From positions 1 through 6,178 of the forward strand of contig JADFVC010000083.1 in NCBI GenBank assembly GCA_015222355.1: DNA of 6,178 bases, in the 5' to 3' direction. A program made the position numbers and the translations under genes. Position 1 is the first letter of the stretch, and each line of letters starts with the position of its first letter. Below are positions 1-4,836 of this stretch, in pieces. Source of the DNA: Chloroflexota bacterium (GTDB lineage: Bacteria; Desulfobacterota; Desulfuromonadia; Desulfuromonadales; Geopsychrobacteraceae). A model generated the notes under the pieces. The model did not search any database. It worked only from the letters and a program-made list of their open reading frames with translations, and was not told the DNA's origin.

Positions 1-107
1 CGGCGATCCTTATGCCGATCAAAAACACCGGATATCCTGAAGCCGTTCTGGTGCTGCGCCAGGATACGCGCAATGTTCCCGGCACCCAACAATCCAATAC
101 TCGTCAT
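1..107 (-). CDS. NAD-dependent dehydrogenase N-terminus, probably L-aspartate dehydrogenase (NadX-like), partial
   Basis: Only the first 35 codons are present; the gene runs off the left edge. The protein opens MTSIGLLGAGNIARILAQ, a beta strand followed by the dinucleotide-binding loop G8-A-G10-N-I-A13. A second strand ends in an acidic residue (GVFD30R), the usual sign of NAD rather than NADP preference. This opening resembles L-aspartate dehydrogenases (NadX), which oxidise aspartate to iminoaspartate for NAD biosynthesis. Other Rossmann oxidoreductases with the same fold cannot be excluded from 35 residues. The ATG at 107 is preceded by a G-rich Shine-Dalgarno (AAGGGGAG on the minus strand) with very short spacing, and it places the glycine loop at the expected distance from the N-terminus. 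A terminator hairpin just upstream suggests the gene has its own promoter, but I see no clear promoter boxes. Confidence 0.55.
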   Translation of the reverse strand, partial: MTSIGLLGAGNIARILAQHQNGFRISGVFDRHKDR

Positions 108-142
108 TTCTCCCCTTACCTCTCACTGCTATCGATTAAAAT

Positions 143-169
143 AAAAAAGGTTACTGGCAGAGCAGTAAC
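143..169 (-). terminator. Rho-independent terminator, minus strand
   Basis: A perfect 7-bp stem, GTTACTG (150-156) and CAGTAAC (163-169), encloses a 6-base loop. Read on the minus strand it is followed by CTTTTTTAT (149 down to 141), a proper U tract. It would end transcription coming from the hipA remnant and small ORF side, just before the dehydrogenase gene starts. On the plus strand only TTTT follows the stem, so termination in that direction would be weaker. Confidence 0.75.
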
Positions 170-178
170 TTTTGGACA

Positions 179-203
179 GACCCCTGCATTTATTGTAGGG
201 GAC
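179..203. repeat. Short inverted repeat with GTCCCCT arms (REP-like)
   Basis: CCCCT at 181-185 and AGGGG at 197-201 form an inverted repeat with an 11-base loop. The outer bases extend it with one mismatch to G-x-CCCCT (179-185) and AGGGGAC (197-203). The GTCCCCT arm recurs at 2545, 2561 and 3347. The arrangement resembles small REP-type palindromes, but no REP-associated transposase gene is in the window. The repeat overlaps the last codons of the small ORF at 190-285. Confidence 0.4.
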
Positions 204-285
204 GTTCCTTCACCAAAAACGTAAAAGCCGCCCCGGCAGCCTTTGGCTGATCAAGACGGCTCATATCTGGCATCTTCTGTTGCAT
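190..285 (-). CDS. Possible 31-residue protein of unknown function
   Basis: An ATG at 285 opens a 31-codon frame ending in TAA at 190-192. The start is preceded on the minus strand by GGAGGGG with a short spacer, a very strong ribosome binding site, which is the main reason to list it. The predicted peptide begins MQQKMPDMSRLDQPKAAG and ends FLVKERPLQ; it has no signal peptide or membrane segment and no motif I recognise. A terminator lies just downstream. It could be a genuine short gene, the last piece of the minus-strand toxin-type cluster to its right, or the N-terminal stub of a gene truncated by rearrangement. Its final codons overlap a REP-like palindrome, which favours truncation by mobile DNA. 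Confidence 0.3.
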   Translation of the reverse strand: MQQKMPDMSRLDQPKAAGAAFTFLVKERPLQ

Positions 286-332
286 GGCACCCCTCCGATA
301 CCCTTCAGTTTTTATTAGTAAATTCCTGCATA

Positions 333-481
333 CTATTCGGTATCCAGGGTTCTTGTGTCAAGGATCTTTTCCCGAAAAAGCTCCAAAAAATCATCAACTT
401 GCCCCGATTCGCATCTTTCAGCTTTTCGAGATTACGCAACGTCCACTTGATCGCCGCCAAATCCTCAATTTCCGAATTTGC
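333..481 (-). pseudogene. Frameshifted minus-strand coding remnant, family unknown
   Basis: Two adjoining minus-strand frames read as ordinary soluble protein. The first, from 481 to about 398, gives ANSEIEDLAAIKWTLRNLEKL and continues KDANRGK. The second, from 398 to a TAG at 333-335, gives VDDFLELFREKIL and ends DTRTLDTE. Joined by a one-base shift in or near the GGGGC run around 400, they make one helical, charged stretch of about 50 residues, the look of the C-terminal end of a small protein. No start codon precedes it in frame: the first frame is closed by TGA just upstream, where the hipA fragment overlaps in another frame. It may be a separate downstream gene of the hipA locus or a lost extension of it. 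I do not recognise the family. Confidence 0.35.
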
Positions 482-790
482 ATTGCCTCACCATGTCAAC
501 CAAATGTGAGCAATCCACCCCGAGATCATCAAATGCATAAGGGTTCAAAAATTGCCGCGCCCAGAGCAGGTTGCGATCCGCTTCACTCGCTTCTGCAGCT
601 TCACAAACCCCATTCCAGTTTTCGCCGATACAAGATATCTGTTGTTCAACAATCTCGATGGCAGTATCCCTTGAGAGCAGAAAATTGTGGGCGGCATCAA
701 GACAGACCGAAATACGACTCATGTGGTTGCCGCCTGAGATCAGCATGGCCTGGGATATCGATACGGGCTTGGCGTGGCATGGAGAGAGTA
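465..790 (-). pseudogene. HipA-family serine/threonine kinase toxin, C-terminal fragment
   Basis: The minus-strand frame ending at 465 carries about 107 residues that match the helical C-terminal end of HipA-type kinases. A Q-A-M stretch is followed by SRISVCLDAAHNFLLSRD, then helices ending in LLWARQFLNPYAFDDL, the characteristic finish of this family. HipA proteins phosphorylate translation targets such as glutamyl-tRNA synthetase and are neutralised by HipB. Full-length members have about 400-440 residues, so the N-terminal domain, ATP-binding site and catalytic Asp are all missing. The similarity stops near 785-800, right where the left end of the IS110-family element is expected. The frame stays open to 881, but those extra residues come from IS sequence. 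The rest of hipA is not found beyond the IS, and no hipB is visible. Non-functional; family assignment is from motif memory. Confidence 0.65.
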
Positions 791-826
791 TAATAGAGGA
801 TGTGGATTTATCAACAACGTTATATC

Positions 827-836
827 TTGTTTCACA
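827..836 (+). repeat. Left subterminal inverted repeat of the IS110-family element
   Basis: TTGTTTCACA here matches the reverse complement of 2428-2437 (TTGTCTCACA) at 9 of 10 positions. It lies 110 bases before the transposase start. Confidence 0.55.
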
Positions 837-946
837 GGAAGGGTAACTCCCCGGAAAATATAATAAAATACAACAAATCAATAGCCTGTTTCTTGCCTTC
901 TTTTCTGCTAACTGTAGGAGCTAAATCGACAGAAAGGGAGATTCTC

Positions 947-2233
947 ATGACAGAAAAAGAAGACAGGTTGCAACAGTTCAGGGAGTTGCGAACGACGATC
1001 CGTGGGTCTGAAACGATTCTGGTTGTTGGTGTGGATATCGCCAAGAATCGCCACCATGCTTTTTTCGGAGGTGCCAACGGCAAAACCCTCTGGAAGAAAT
1101 TGATCTTTGACAATAATATCCAGGACTTCAAGAAACTTCAGGATATGGTGAACAACCTGATGGCGAGGCATGGTTTGCAGCGTTGCGTCTATGGCGTCGA
1201 GCCGACAGCATCCTATCATAAGCCTCTTGCCGAGTACTTGATTCGGAACAAAGAACAGGTTGTCTACGTCTCTAATGTTGCCGTGAAACATAACCGGGCC
1301 TTGCTGGATGGACGCTGGGATAAAAACGACACCAAGGATGCCGCAAACATCGCCGATCTCGTCGGCCAAGGGCGGTGTCAGTTCTACGATCTTGCTGAGA
1401 ATGATGTGCGGGAGTTGCGTAGTTTACTTGCCTACAGGGCCAAGCTAAAAAAACAGGAACATGCTCTGCGAATGCGCATCCGTAATAACCTGCTGGCTCA
1501 GTATTTTCCTGAGTTGGACAAGCAAATGCCTCAGGGCGGTCAGGATGGTTTAATTCTTGACATCATCGCGCAGGATTTTTCCCCGGCACAGATCGCCGAC
1601 ATTCCGTATGAAACGTTTCGGCACCAGCACAACCTATCAAAACGGCACATTGTGCAGGAGCAGCGGTTACGCACTATTTGGGAGGCAAGTCAGGAATCCG
1701 TGGGGTGTAACCTGCCTGCCTCTGCGGTCTGGGAGGGTAAAATGCTGGTCAATCAGATTCGCCTGACAAGACAGATCAAGCATGAATTGGAAGGGCAGCT
1801 CAAAGAGGTGGGAAAAACATTTCCAGCCTACCATTACTTGTTAACAATCCCTGGTTTCGGTCCAATCGTTTCCTCTATGACCTTGGCCGCCATTGGTGAT
1901 GCACACCACTTTACCAGTCGCAAGCAAGTACTGCGATTGGCAGGACTTGATTTGAGCGCATCCCGTAGTGGAAAAACGAGCAATAGCGCTATTCCAGTTA
2001 TCTCTAAACAGGGTAAGGTCGCTTTACGCTATGCCCTGTATCAAGCAGCGACGATTGCCAGCTACAAAGATGCTGCCATCAGCAACTACTTTACCCGTCT
2101 ACTCAAGGGCCGAGAGTTGGAACGGGGCATCAAAATGAAGATGCGTATCAAGCTGGCAGCCAAATTACTGGTTATCGCTTGGACACTGATGAAACGGAAC
2201 GAAGTCTTTGATTCTGGCTATTTTAAGACATAG
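947..2233 (+). CDS. IS110-family (IS1111 group) DEDD transposase
   Basis: This 428-residue protein catalyses excision and insertion of the surrounding element. The N-terminal RuvC-like domain carries the DEDD acids: D30 in VVGVDIAK, E85 in YGVEPTASYH, and D128 and D131 in WDKNDTKDAANIADL. A helical middle section (about 155-290) follows, then the C-terminal Transposase_20 domain with LLTIPGFGPIVSS (298-310) and LAGLDLSASRSGK (331-343), where S341 is the expected nucleophilic serine. Family members usually run 320-450 residues, so it appears full length and intact. The frame is open back to 800, but I chose the ATG at 947 because AAGGGAG (934-940) sits six bases upstream and the catalytic domain follows directly. 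An AT-rich leader contains TATAAT at 859-864 without a good -35 box. In this family target choice is made by a guide RNA from the non-coding end. Confidence 0.93.
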   Translation: MTEKEDRLQQFRELRTTIRGSETILVVGVDIAKNRHHAFFGGANGKTLWKKLIFDNNIQDFKKLQDMVNNLMARHGLQRCVYGVEPTASYHKPLAEYLIRNKEQVVYVSNVAVKHNRALLDGRWDKNDTKDAANIADLVGQGRCQFYDLAENDVRELRSLLAYRAKLKKQEHALRMRIRNNLLAQYFPELDKQMPQGGQDGLILDIIAQDFSPAQIADIPYETFRHQHNLSKRHIVQEQRLRTIWEASQESVGCNLPASAVWEGKMLVNQIRLTRQIKHELEGQLKEVGKTFPAYHYLLTIPGFGPIVSSMTLAAIGDAHHFTSRKQVLRLAGLDLSASRSGKTSNSAIPVISKQGKVALRYALYQAATIASYKDAAISNYFTRLLKGRELERGIKMKMRIKLAAKLLVIAWTLMKRNEVFDSGYFKT

Positions 2234-2427
2234 CAGCACGTCCTAAATAGCCACTGGCGAGAAGAGCCCTTTCGACAACGTTGAGGCATGGTGACCTCGG
2301 GCGGGACAAACATGGGCCTCTCACTGGAATCTTGAAGTTTGGATAAGGAATGCTGAGGCGGCCCTGCTCCCATTGCGGACGGGGGATGCCGGATACTTGT
2401 AACGATTAAACCCAAGATTCGCCAAGA
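2234..2427 (+). ncRNA. Candidate bridge/seek RNA region of the IS110-family element
   Basis: About 200 bases between the transposase stop and the right subterminal repeat have no plausible gene. IS1111-group elements are known to encode their guide RNA at this position. Local complementarity exists: GAGG (2283-2286) with CCTC (2295-2298) around an 8-base loop, and a G/C-rich stretch around 2360-2395 where CTCCC can face GGGGG. I cannot fold it or define guide loops by eye, so limits and existence are inferred from element type and position. Confidence 0.4.
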
Positions 2428-2437
2428 TGTGAGACAA
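2428..2437 (-). repeat. Right subterminal inverted repeat of the IS110-family element
   Basis: TGTGAGACAA on the plus strand reads TTGTCTCACA on the minus strand and pairs with the left copy at 827-836 with one mismatch. The element should end a few bases beyond it. Confidence 0.55.
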
Positions 2438-2576
2438 ACGCCATAAAGAAAACAGCGGGAGAGGTGCGCGAAAAATCAGGCTACAATTTTAACCTATTGA
2501 TTTTACAAAGATAAATATTTTTCTTGACGGGGAGAAGATAGAATGTCCCCTTGGTCTTCCGTCCCCTTGGTCTTCG
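2438..2576. other. Non-coding junction between the IS element and the ExeA-like remnant
   Basis: No convincing gene lies here. The stretch begins with the last bases of the IS element and continues through an AT-rich segment (about 2481-2525) into a tandem repeat next to the ExeA fragment. It contains GCGCGAAAAATCAGG (2466-2480), related to sequences at 3213-3222 and, inverted, 3281-3290. The missing N-terminal part of hipA was looked for on the minus strand and is not here. Confidence 0.5.
2545..2575 (+). repeat. Two direct copies of GTCCCCTTGGTCTTC
   Basis: A 15-base unit occurs at 2545-2559 and again, identically, at 2561-2575, separated by one C. The second copy ends immediately before the ExeA-like coding sequence becomes recognisable, so the repeat marks the truncation point. 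The GTCCCCT core is shared with repeats at 197-203 (minus strand) and 3347-3353. Confidence 0.85.
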
Positions 2577-2942
2577 CTGACCCAGTTTGAGCAGGATTCC
2601 AAACCCTTTCTCCCGATCATTCTGGCAGGACAGGTTAATCTGGTTGACAAGCTGCACTATGGCGCCAGCAAGTCTCTGGCCAGCCGCGTCGTGGCTCGCT
2701 GCCATCTCAAGGGGATCGATCAGAAAATGATGGAGGATTATTTGCGCCACCATCTCACCATCGCCGGGACGGATCGGATGCTTTTTGATGAAACGGCGGT
2801 GACCGCCATCCACCAAGGGTCCGGCGGCCTCTTTCGCAAAGCCAATCACCTGGCAAGAGGTGGCATCATCGCCGCCGCCCGCAGCGAATCGACCTCGGTG
2901 ACCGCCGAGCATGTGCGACTGGCCAACACGGAAATCTTCTGA
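2577..2942 (+). pseudogene. ExeA/TniB-like AAA ATPase of a transposon, C-terminal fragment
   Basis: About 121 codons to the TGA at 2940-2942 match the C-terminal half of ExeA-family AAA+ ATPases that accompany DDE transposases. FLPIILAGQ is the sensor-1 strand, SLASRVV carries the arginine-finger position, and YLRHHLTIAG is followed by IHQGSGGLFRKANHLARG with the sensor-2 region. A last helix reads VTAEHVRLANTEIF. Full-length relatives have about 260-300 residues; the Walker A and Walker B motifs are missing here. The sequence becomes recognisable right after a tandem repeat. No transposase partner is seen upstream, where an IS110-family element now lies. A GTG at 2691 could start translation, but the product would lack the nucleotide-binding core. 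In intact systems this ATPase helps its transposase select target DNA. The fragment is more GC-rich than the flanking non-coding DNA. Confidence 0.8.
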
Positions 2943-2956
2943 GACGGGAGGGATCG

Positions 2957-3136
2957 ATGAACATCTACGAAGACGGAAGACTGGAGCAAAAGTTCGAGAA
3001 ACTTACCGATCTGATGGGCGAATTGGTGCTGGATATACTTCTGGACAGCCTGCGCAAGGTGGTTCGGGAGAACCAGGTCTTTCAGGAGTGGGCCGAGGTG
3101 AAAATGCCTGTTGAACAAAAAAACGACGCGATCTAA
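2957..3136 (+). CDS. Small 59-residue protein paired with the ExeA-like ATPase, function unknown
   Basis: An ATG at 2957 opens a 60-codon frame ending in TAA at 3134-3136. It begins 14 bases after the ATPase stop, with a strong Shine-Dalgarno (GGGAGGG, 2946-2952) four bases upstream, as expected for the next gene of an operon. The protein starts MNIYEDGRLEQKFEKL, continues with a predicted amphipathic helix (DLMGELVLDILLDSLRKVV, 18-36) and ends in a charged tail. It has no signal peptide, no cysteines and no motif I can name. Its position suggests an accessory protein of the same transposon as the ATPase, perhaps a small helical partner. The frame is intact although the upstream gene is truncated. 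A strong hairpin follows five bases after the stop codon. Confidence 0.6.
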   Translation: MNIYEDGRLEQKFEKLTDLMGELVLDILLDSLRKVVRENQVFQEWAEVKMPVEQKNDAI

Positions 3137-3141
3137 CTGAA

Positions 3142-3169
3142 ATCGGGGTCGACTGCGGTCGGCCCCGAT
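3142..3169 (+). terminator. Strong 12-bp hairpin after the transposon operon (terminator without a U tract)
   Basis: ATCGGGGTCGAC (3142-3153) pairs with GTCGGCCCCGAT (3158-3169) around the loop TGCG; the only departure from Watson-Crick pairing is one T-G wobble. It lies five bases after the small-ORF stop, the place of a terminator. No run of T follows on the plus strand, so it may instead stabilise the 3' end or need Rho. Confidence 0.55.
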
Positions 3170-3404
3170 ACTGCACCAGTCAATCGAAAGGGAAAATCGC
3201 TCAACCTGTCAAAATAATCAGGAAATTGCAGATCATTTAAAATGGGGAACAACACCGGTGTCCCTACCGCGACTCATTTTCCTGATTTTCTGTGCTTGAC
3301 GTGGTATGGAAAGAAAATGTCAGACGATTGTGGATTTATGCACTACGTCCCCTTTTGCCGTCCCTGTTTGGGTTGGTTTCTGGATCAGCAGTTTTTGACA
3401 CAAC
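3170..3404. other. Intergenic remnant DNA with short repeats
   Basis: No credible gene is seen between the hairpin and the promoter of the MntA-like pseudogene. The stretch contains AATAATCAGG (3213-3222), its approximate inverse CCTGATTTTC (3281-3290), a perfect 10-base palindrome ACACCGGTGT (3252-3261), and the pair CGTCCCCTT (3346-3354) and CGTCCC (3359-3364), which echoes the tandem repeat at 2545-2575. An open frame of 86 codons at 3242-3502 overlaps these repeats, lacks a ribosome binding site and does not look like protein. Confidence 0.5.
3213..3290. repeat. Two opposed ATCAGG-type repeats, possible transposon end sites
   Basis: AATAATCAGG (3213-3222) and, on the minus strand, GAAAATCAGG (3281-3290) resemble AAAAATCAGG at 2471-2480. 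The 3281-3295 copy, read on the minus strand, matches 2466-2480 at 12 of 15 positions. Together they bracket the ExeA-like fragment, its small companion ORF and the hairpin. Confidence 0.35.
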
Positions 3405-3433
3405 TTGACAACATAATTTCTTCGCCCTACAGT
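3405..3433 (+). promoter_or_regulatory. Sigma-70-type promoter for the MntA-like pseudogene
   Basis: TTGACA (3405-3410) is a perfect -35 box; TACAGT (3428-3433) follows after 17 bases and matches 4 of 6 positions of the -10 consensus. A second TTGACA at 3395-3400 has no suitably spaced -10 box. The promoter would start transcription about 30 bases before the ATG at 3472. Confidence 0.5.
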
Positions 3434-3471
3434 ATGAAGCAATTCACATACAAGGGGGGGCGAGATAGCCG

Positions 3472-3880
3472 ATGCCAGTCAAAAATGCACTCGACAAGAT
3501 AAATTCACTGCTCGCACAGGCTCCGCATGTTCAATTTGCCTACCTTTTTGGTTCGTGTGCTCGGGGAGATACCGGCCCCTTGAGCGATATCGACATTGCC
3601 GTTTATCTGGGCGGCCGGGTCGCCCCTTTTGACTATCGTCTCCGACTGATCGAGTCGCTGGCGCAGGCATTGGGCACGGAACATTTCGACCTGGTCACCC
3701 TAGAATGATGCCCCTTTGCTTTTGAAGTATGAAGTGATCCGTGGCGGTCAGGTGATTAAGGAAGACAAAAAAAGTCGCGTTGACTTTGAAACGTGAACCC
3801 TTGGCGAGTATCTTGATACGATTTATTTGAGACGCACCCAGCGGACATATCTTAAAGAACAACTGACACAGGGGGGTTGA
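3472..3880 (+). pseudogene. mntA: MntA-type nucleotidyltransferase antitoxin, broken by a frameshift and a stop codon
   Basis: Codons 1-77 encode the minimal nucleotidyltransferase domain: FAYLFGSCARGDTGPLSDID contains G27-S28 and the metal-binding pair D39 and D41, with a third acidic site in HFDLVTL (D73). MntA antitoxins of the type VII HEPN/MNT systems use this site to AMPylate HepT. The frame stops at 3706-3708, but translation resumes one base over from 3704 as NDAPLLLKYEVIRGG, meets an in-frame TGA at 3794-3796, and continues TLGEYLDTIYLRRTQ to a TGA at 3878-3880. Repaired, it gives about 136 residues, the normal length. CTAGAAT in place of CTGAAT suggests a one-base insertion near 3702, and TGA in place of CGA is a simple transition. 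Two separate lesions argue against a sequencing error. The partner toxin gene hepT, normally directly downstream, is absent; pilD follows instead. Confidence 0.8.
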
Positions 3881-3907
3881 GCTTGGAACAGAGGAAAGTG
3901 GTTTCTG

Positions 3908-4687
3908 ATGCCGTTTGAATATTATTTTTTTCTGGGTACTGCTTTCGTTCTGGGGTCGGTCATCGGCTCCTTTCTGAATGTCTGTATCTACCGCATCCCG
4001 GCAGGAAAATCGATTGTCTCGCCGCCATCCTCATGTCCACATTGTGGACACCGCATCCGCTGGTTTCAAAATGTTCCGATTCTCAGCTATCTGTTCCTGC
4101 TGGGGAAATGTGCCGGGTGCGGGCAACAAATCTCTTTGCGTTACCCACTGATTGAGGCCCTTACAGGTGGTTTATTCGTTCTGGTCCTTTACTCTTTTGG
4201 TCTCATTCCGGCGACTCCGGTCTATTGGTTGTTTGTTGCGGTATTAGTCGTCATCACTTTCATCGATCTGGATCATCAGATCATCCCGGATGTTATCAGC
4301 CTGCCAGGCATTGTTGTTGGTTTTCTTTGTTCTTTTTTTATCCCCTGGATGCCTTGGTTGGATTCGCTGCTCGGCATTTTAATCGGTGGCGGTATTTTGT
4401 TCTTGATCGCCTGGGGGTATGAGTTCCTGACCAAGCGGGAAGGGATGGGTGGCGGCGACATCAAACTTCTCGCCATGCTCGGAGCATTCCTGGGGTGGAA
4501 AGCAATTTTCCCGATGGTTTTTTTGGCATCGCTGGCAGGAACTGTTATCGGCCTGCCGCTGATGGTACTGCAGAAAAAAGATAGTAAACTGGCCCTGCCT
4601 TTCGGCCCCTTTTTAGCTTTGGCGGCGCTGGTACATCTTTTCTGGGGAGGGGCAATTCTGGATTGGTATTTCCATCTTTTCACCTGA
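3908..4687 (+). CDS. pilD: Prepilin peptidase and N-methyltransferase (type IV leader peptidase)
   Basis: This 259-residue inner-membrane enzyme cleaves the leader of type IV prepilins and related pseudopilins and methylates the new N-terminal residue. After the first membrane segment comes GSVIGSFLNVCIYRIP (16-31). The cytoplasmic methylase domain follows, with two zinc-type pairs, CPHC (43-46) and CAGC (68-71). The aspartyl protease part has the acidic cluster FIDLDHQIIPD (118-128) and GMGGGDIKL (179-187) with the catalytic D184. Several hydrophobic helices fill the rest, about eight in all, and the length is typical. The ATG at 3908 is preceded by GAGGAAAG (3891-3898). It begins 27 bases after the MntA-like pseudogene and no separate promoter is obvious, so it may be read from 3405-3433 or from a weak site inside the pseudogene. 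The pilM operon follows. Confidence 0.95.
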   Translation: MPFEYYFFLGTAFVLGSVIGSFLNVCIYRIPAGKSIVSPPSSCPHCGHRIRWFQNVPILSYLFLLGKCAGCGQQISLRYPLIEALTGGLFVLVLYSFGLIPATPVYWLFVAVLVVITFIDLDHQIIPDVISLPGIVVGFLCSFFIPWMPWLDSLLGILIGGGILFLIAWGYEFLTKREGMGGGDIKLLAMLGAFLGWKAIFPMVFLASLAGTVIGLPLMVLQKKDSKLALPFGPFLALAALVHLFWGGAILDWYFHLFT

Positions 4688-4766
4688 TAGTGAAAATTTC
4701 AGCAATGATGATACGTTCGCAAAAAGCCTTGCGACGCCATCAATTATTGGTTTAATCTAAAACTTC

Positions 4767-4794
4767 TTGACAATAGGGCACACTGACCTATAAT
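4767..4794 (+). promoter_or_regulatory. Near-consensus sigma-70 promoter for the XRE gene and pilM operon
   Basis: TTGACA (4767-4772) and TATAAT (4789-4794) are both perfect consensus boxes, with a 16-base spacer. Transcription would begin near 4801, leaving a leader of about 36 bases. It is the strongest promoter in the window and lies in the 149-base gap after pilD. I see no convincing operator palindrome beside it; CAAT (4801-4804) and ATTG (4814-4817) make only a weak inverted repeat. Confidence 0.8.
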
Positions 4795-4836
4795 TATGCA
4801 CAATTTTAATGTTATTGCTATTCAGGGAATCTACGC

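Larger units (their letters stand above)
815..2445 (+). mobile_element. IS110-family (IS1111-like) insertion sequence
   Basis: The element consists of a DEDD transposase gene, about 120 bases of non-coding DNA on the left and about 200 on the right. A subterminal inverted repeat (827-836 and 2428-2437) matches at 9 of 10 positions. Short subterminal repeats and a long non-coding stretch behind the transposase are hallmarks of the IS1111 group. Such elements make no target duplication, so the exact ends cannot be read from one copy; the limits given are estimates a few bases outside the repeats. On the left it abuts the truncated hipA fragment. On the right it abuts unassigned DNA leading to an ExeA-like remnant. 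Confidence 0.7.

Noticed and set aside
284..793. Long plus-strand open frame of 169 codons
   Set aside because: It is the complement of the hipA fragment and its neighbour; rich in Arg, His, Pro and Ser, with no ribosome binding site and no recognisable motif.
789..794. TATAAT as the -10 box of a plus-strand promoter
   Set aside because: The nearest -35-like sequence (TTGGCG, 769-774) is only 14 bases away, and the site lies in hipA remnant DNA next to the IS end.
800..946. Upstream extension of the IS transposase frame by 49 codons
   Set aside because: The added residues come from the IS left end and flank, do not resemble IS110-family N-termini and have no ribosome binding site; the ATG at 947 does.
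908..1369. Minus-strand open frame of 153 codons
   Set aside because: It is antisense to the IS110-family transposase, whose catalytic motifs are on the plus strand.
2481..2912. Minus-strand open frame of 143 codons
   Set aside because: It runs antisense to the ExeA-like ATPase sequence, which has clear family motifs; the antisense product does not.
4276..4683. Minus-strand open frame of 135 codons
   Set aside because: It is antisense to pilD and made of low-complexity Lys/Pro/Ser-rich sequence typical of the complement of a membrane protein gene.
4717..4734. Inverted repeat TCGCAA/TTGCGA after pilD as a terminator
   Set aside because: The stem is only 6 bp and no T run follows, so I do not call termination here.
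4688..4836. Sigma-54 promoter for the pilus genes
   Set aside because: Sigma-54 promoters occur in type IV pilus loci, but no GG-N10-GC pattern of the TGGCAC-TTGC type is present; the sigma-70 boxes are perfect.
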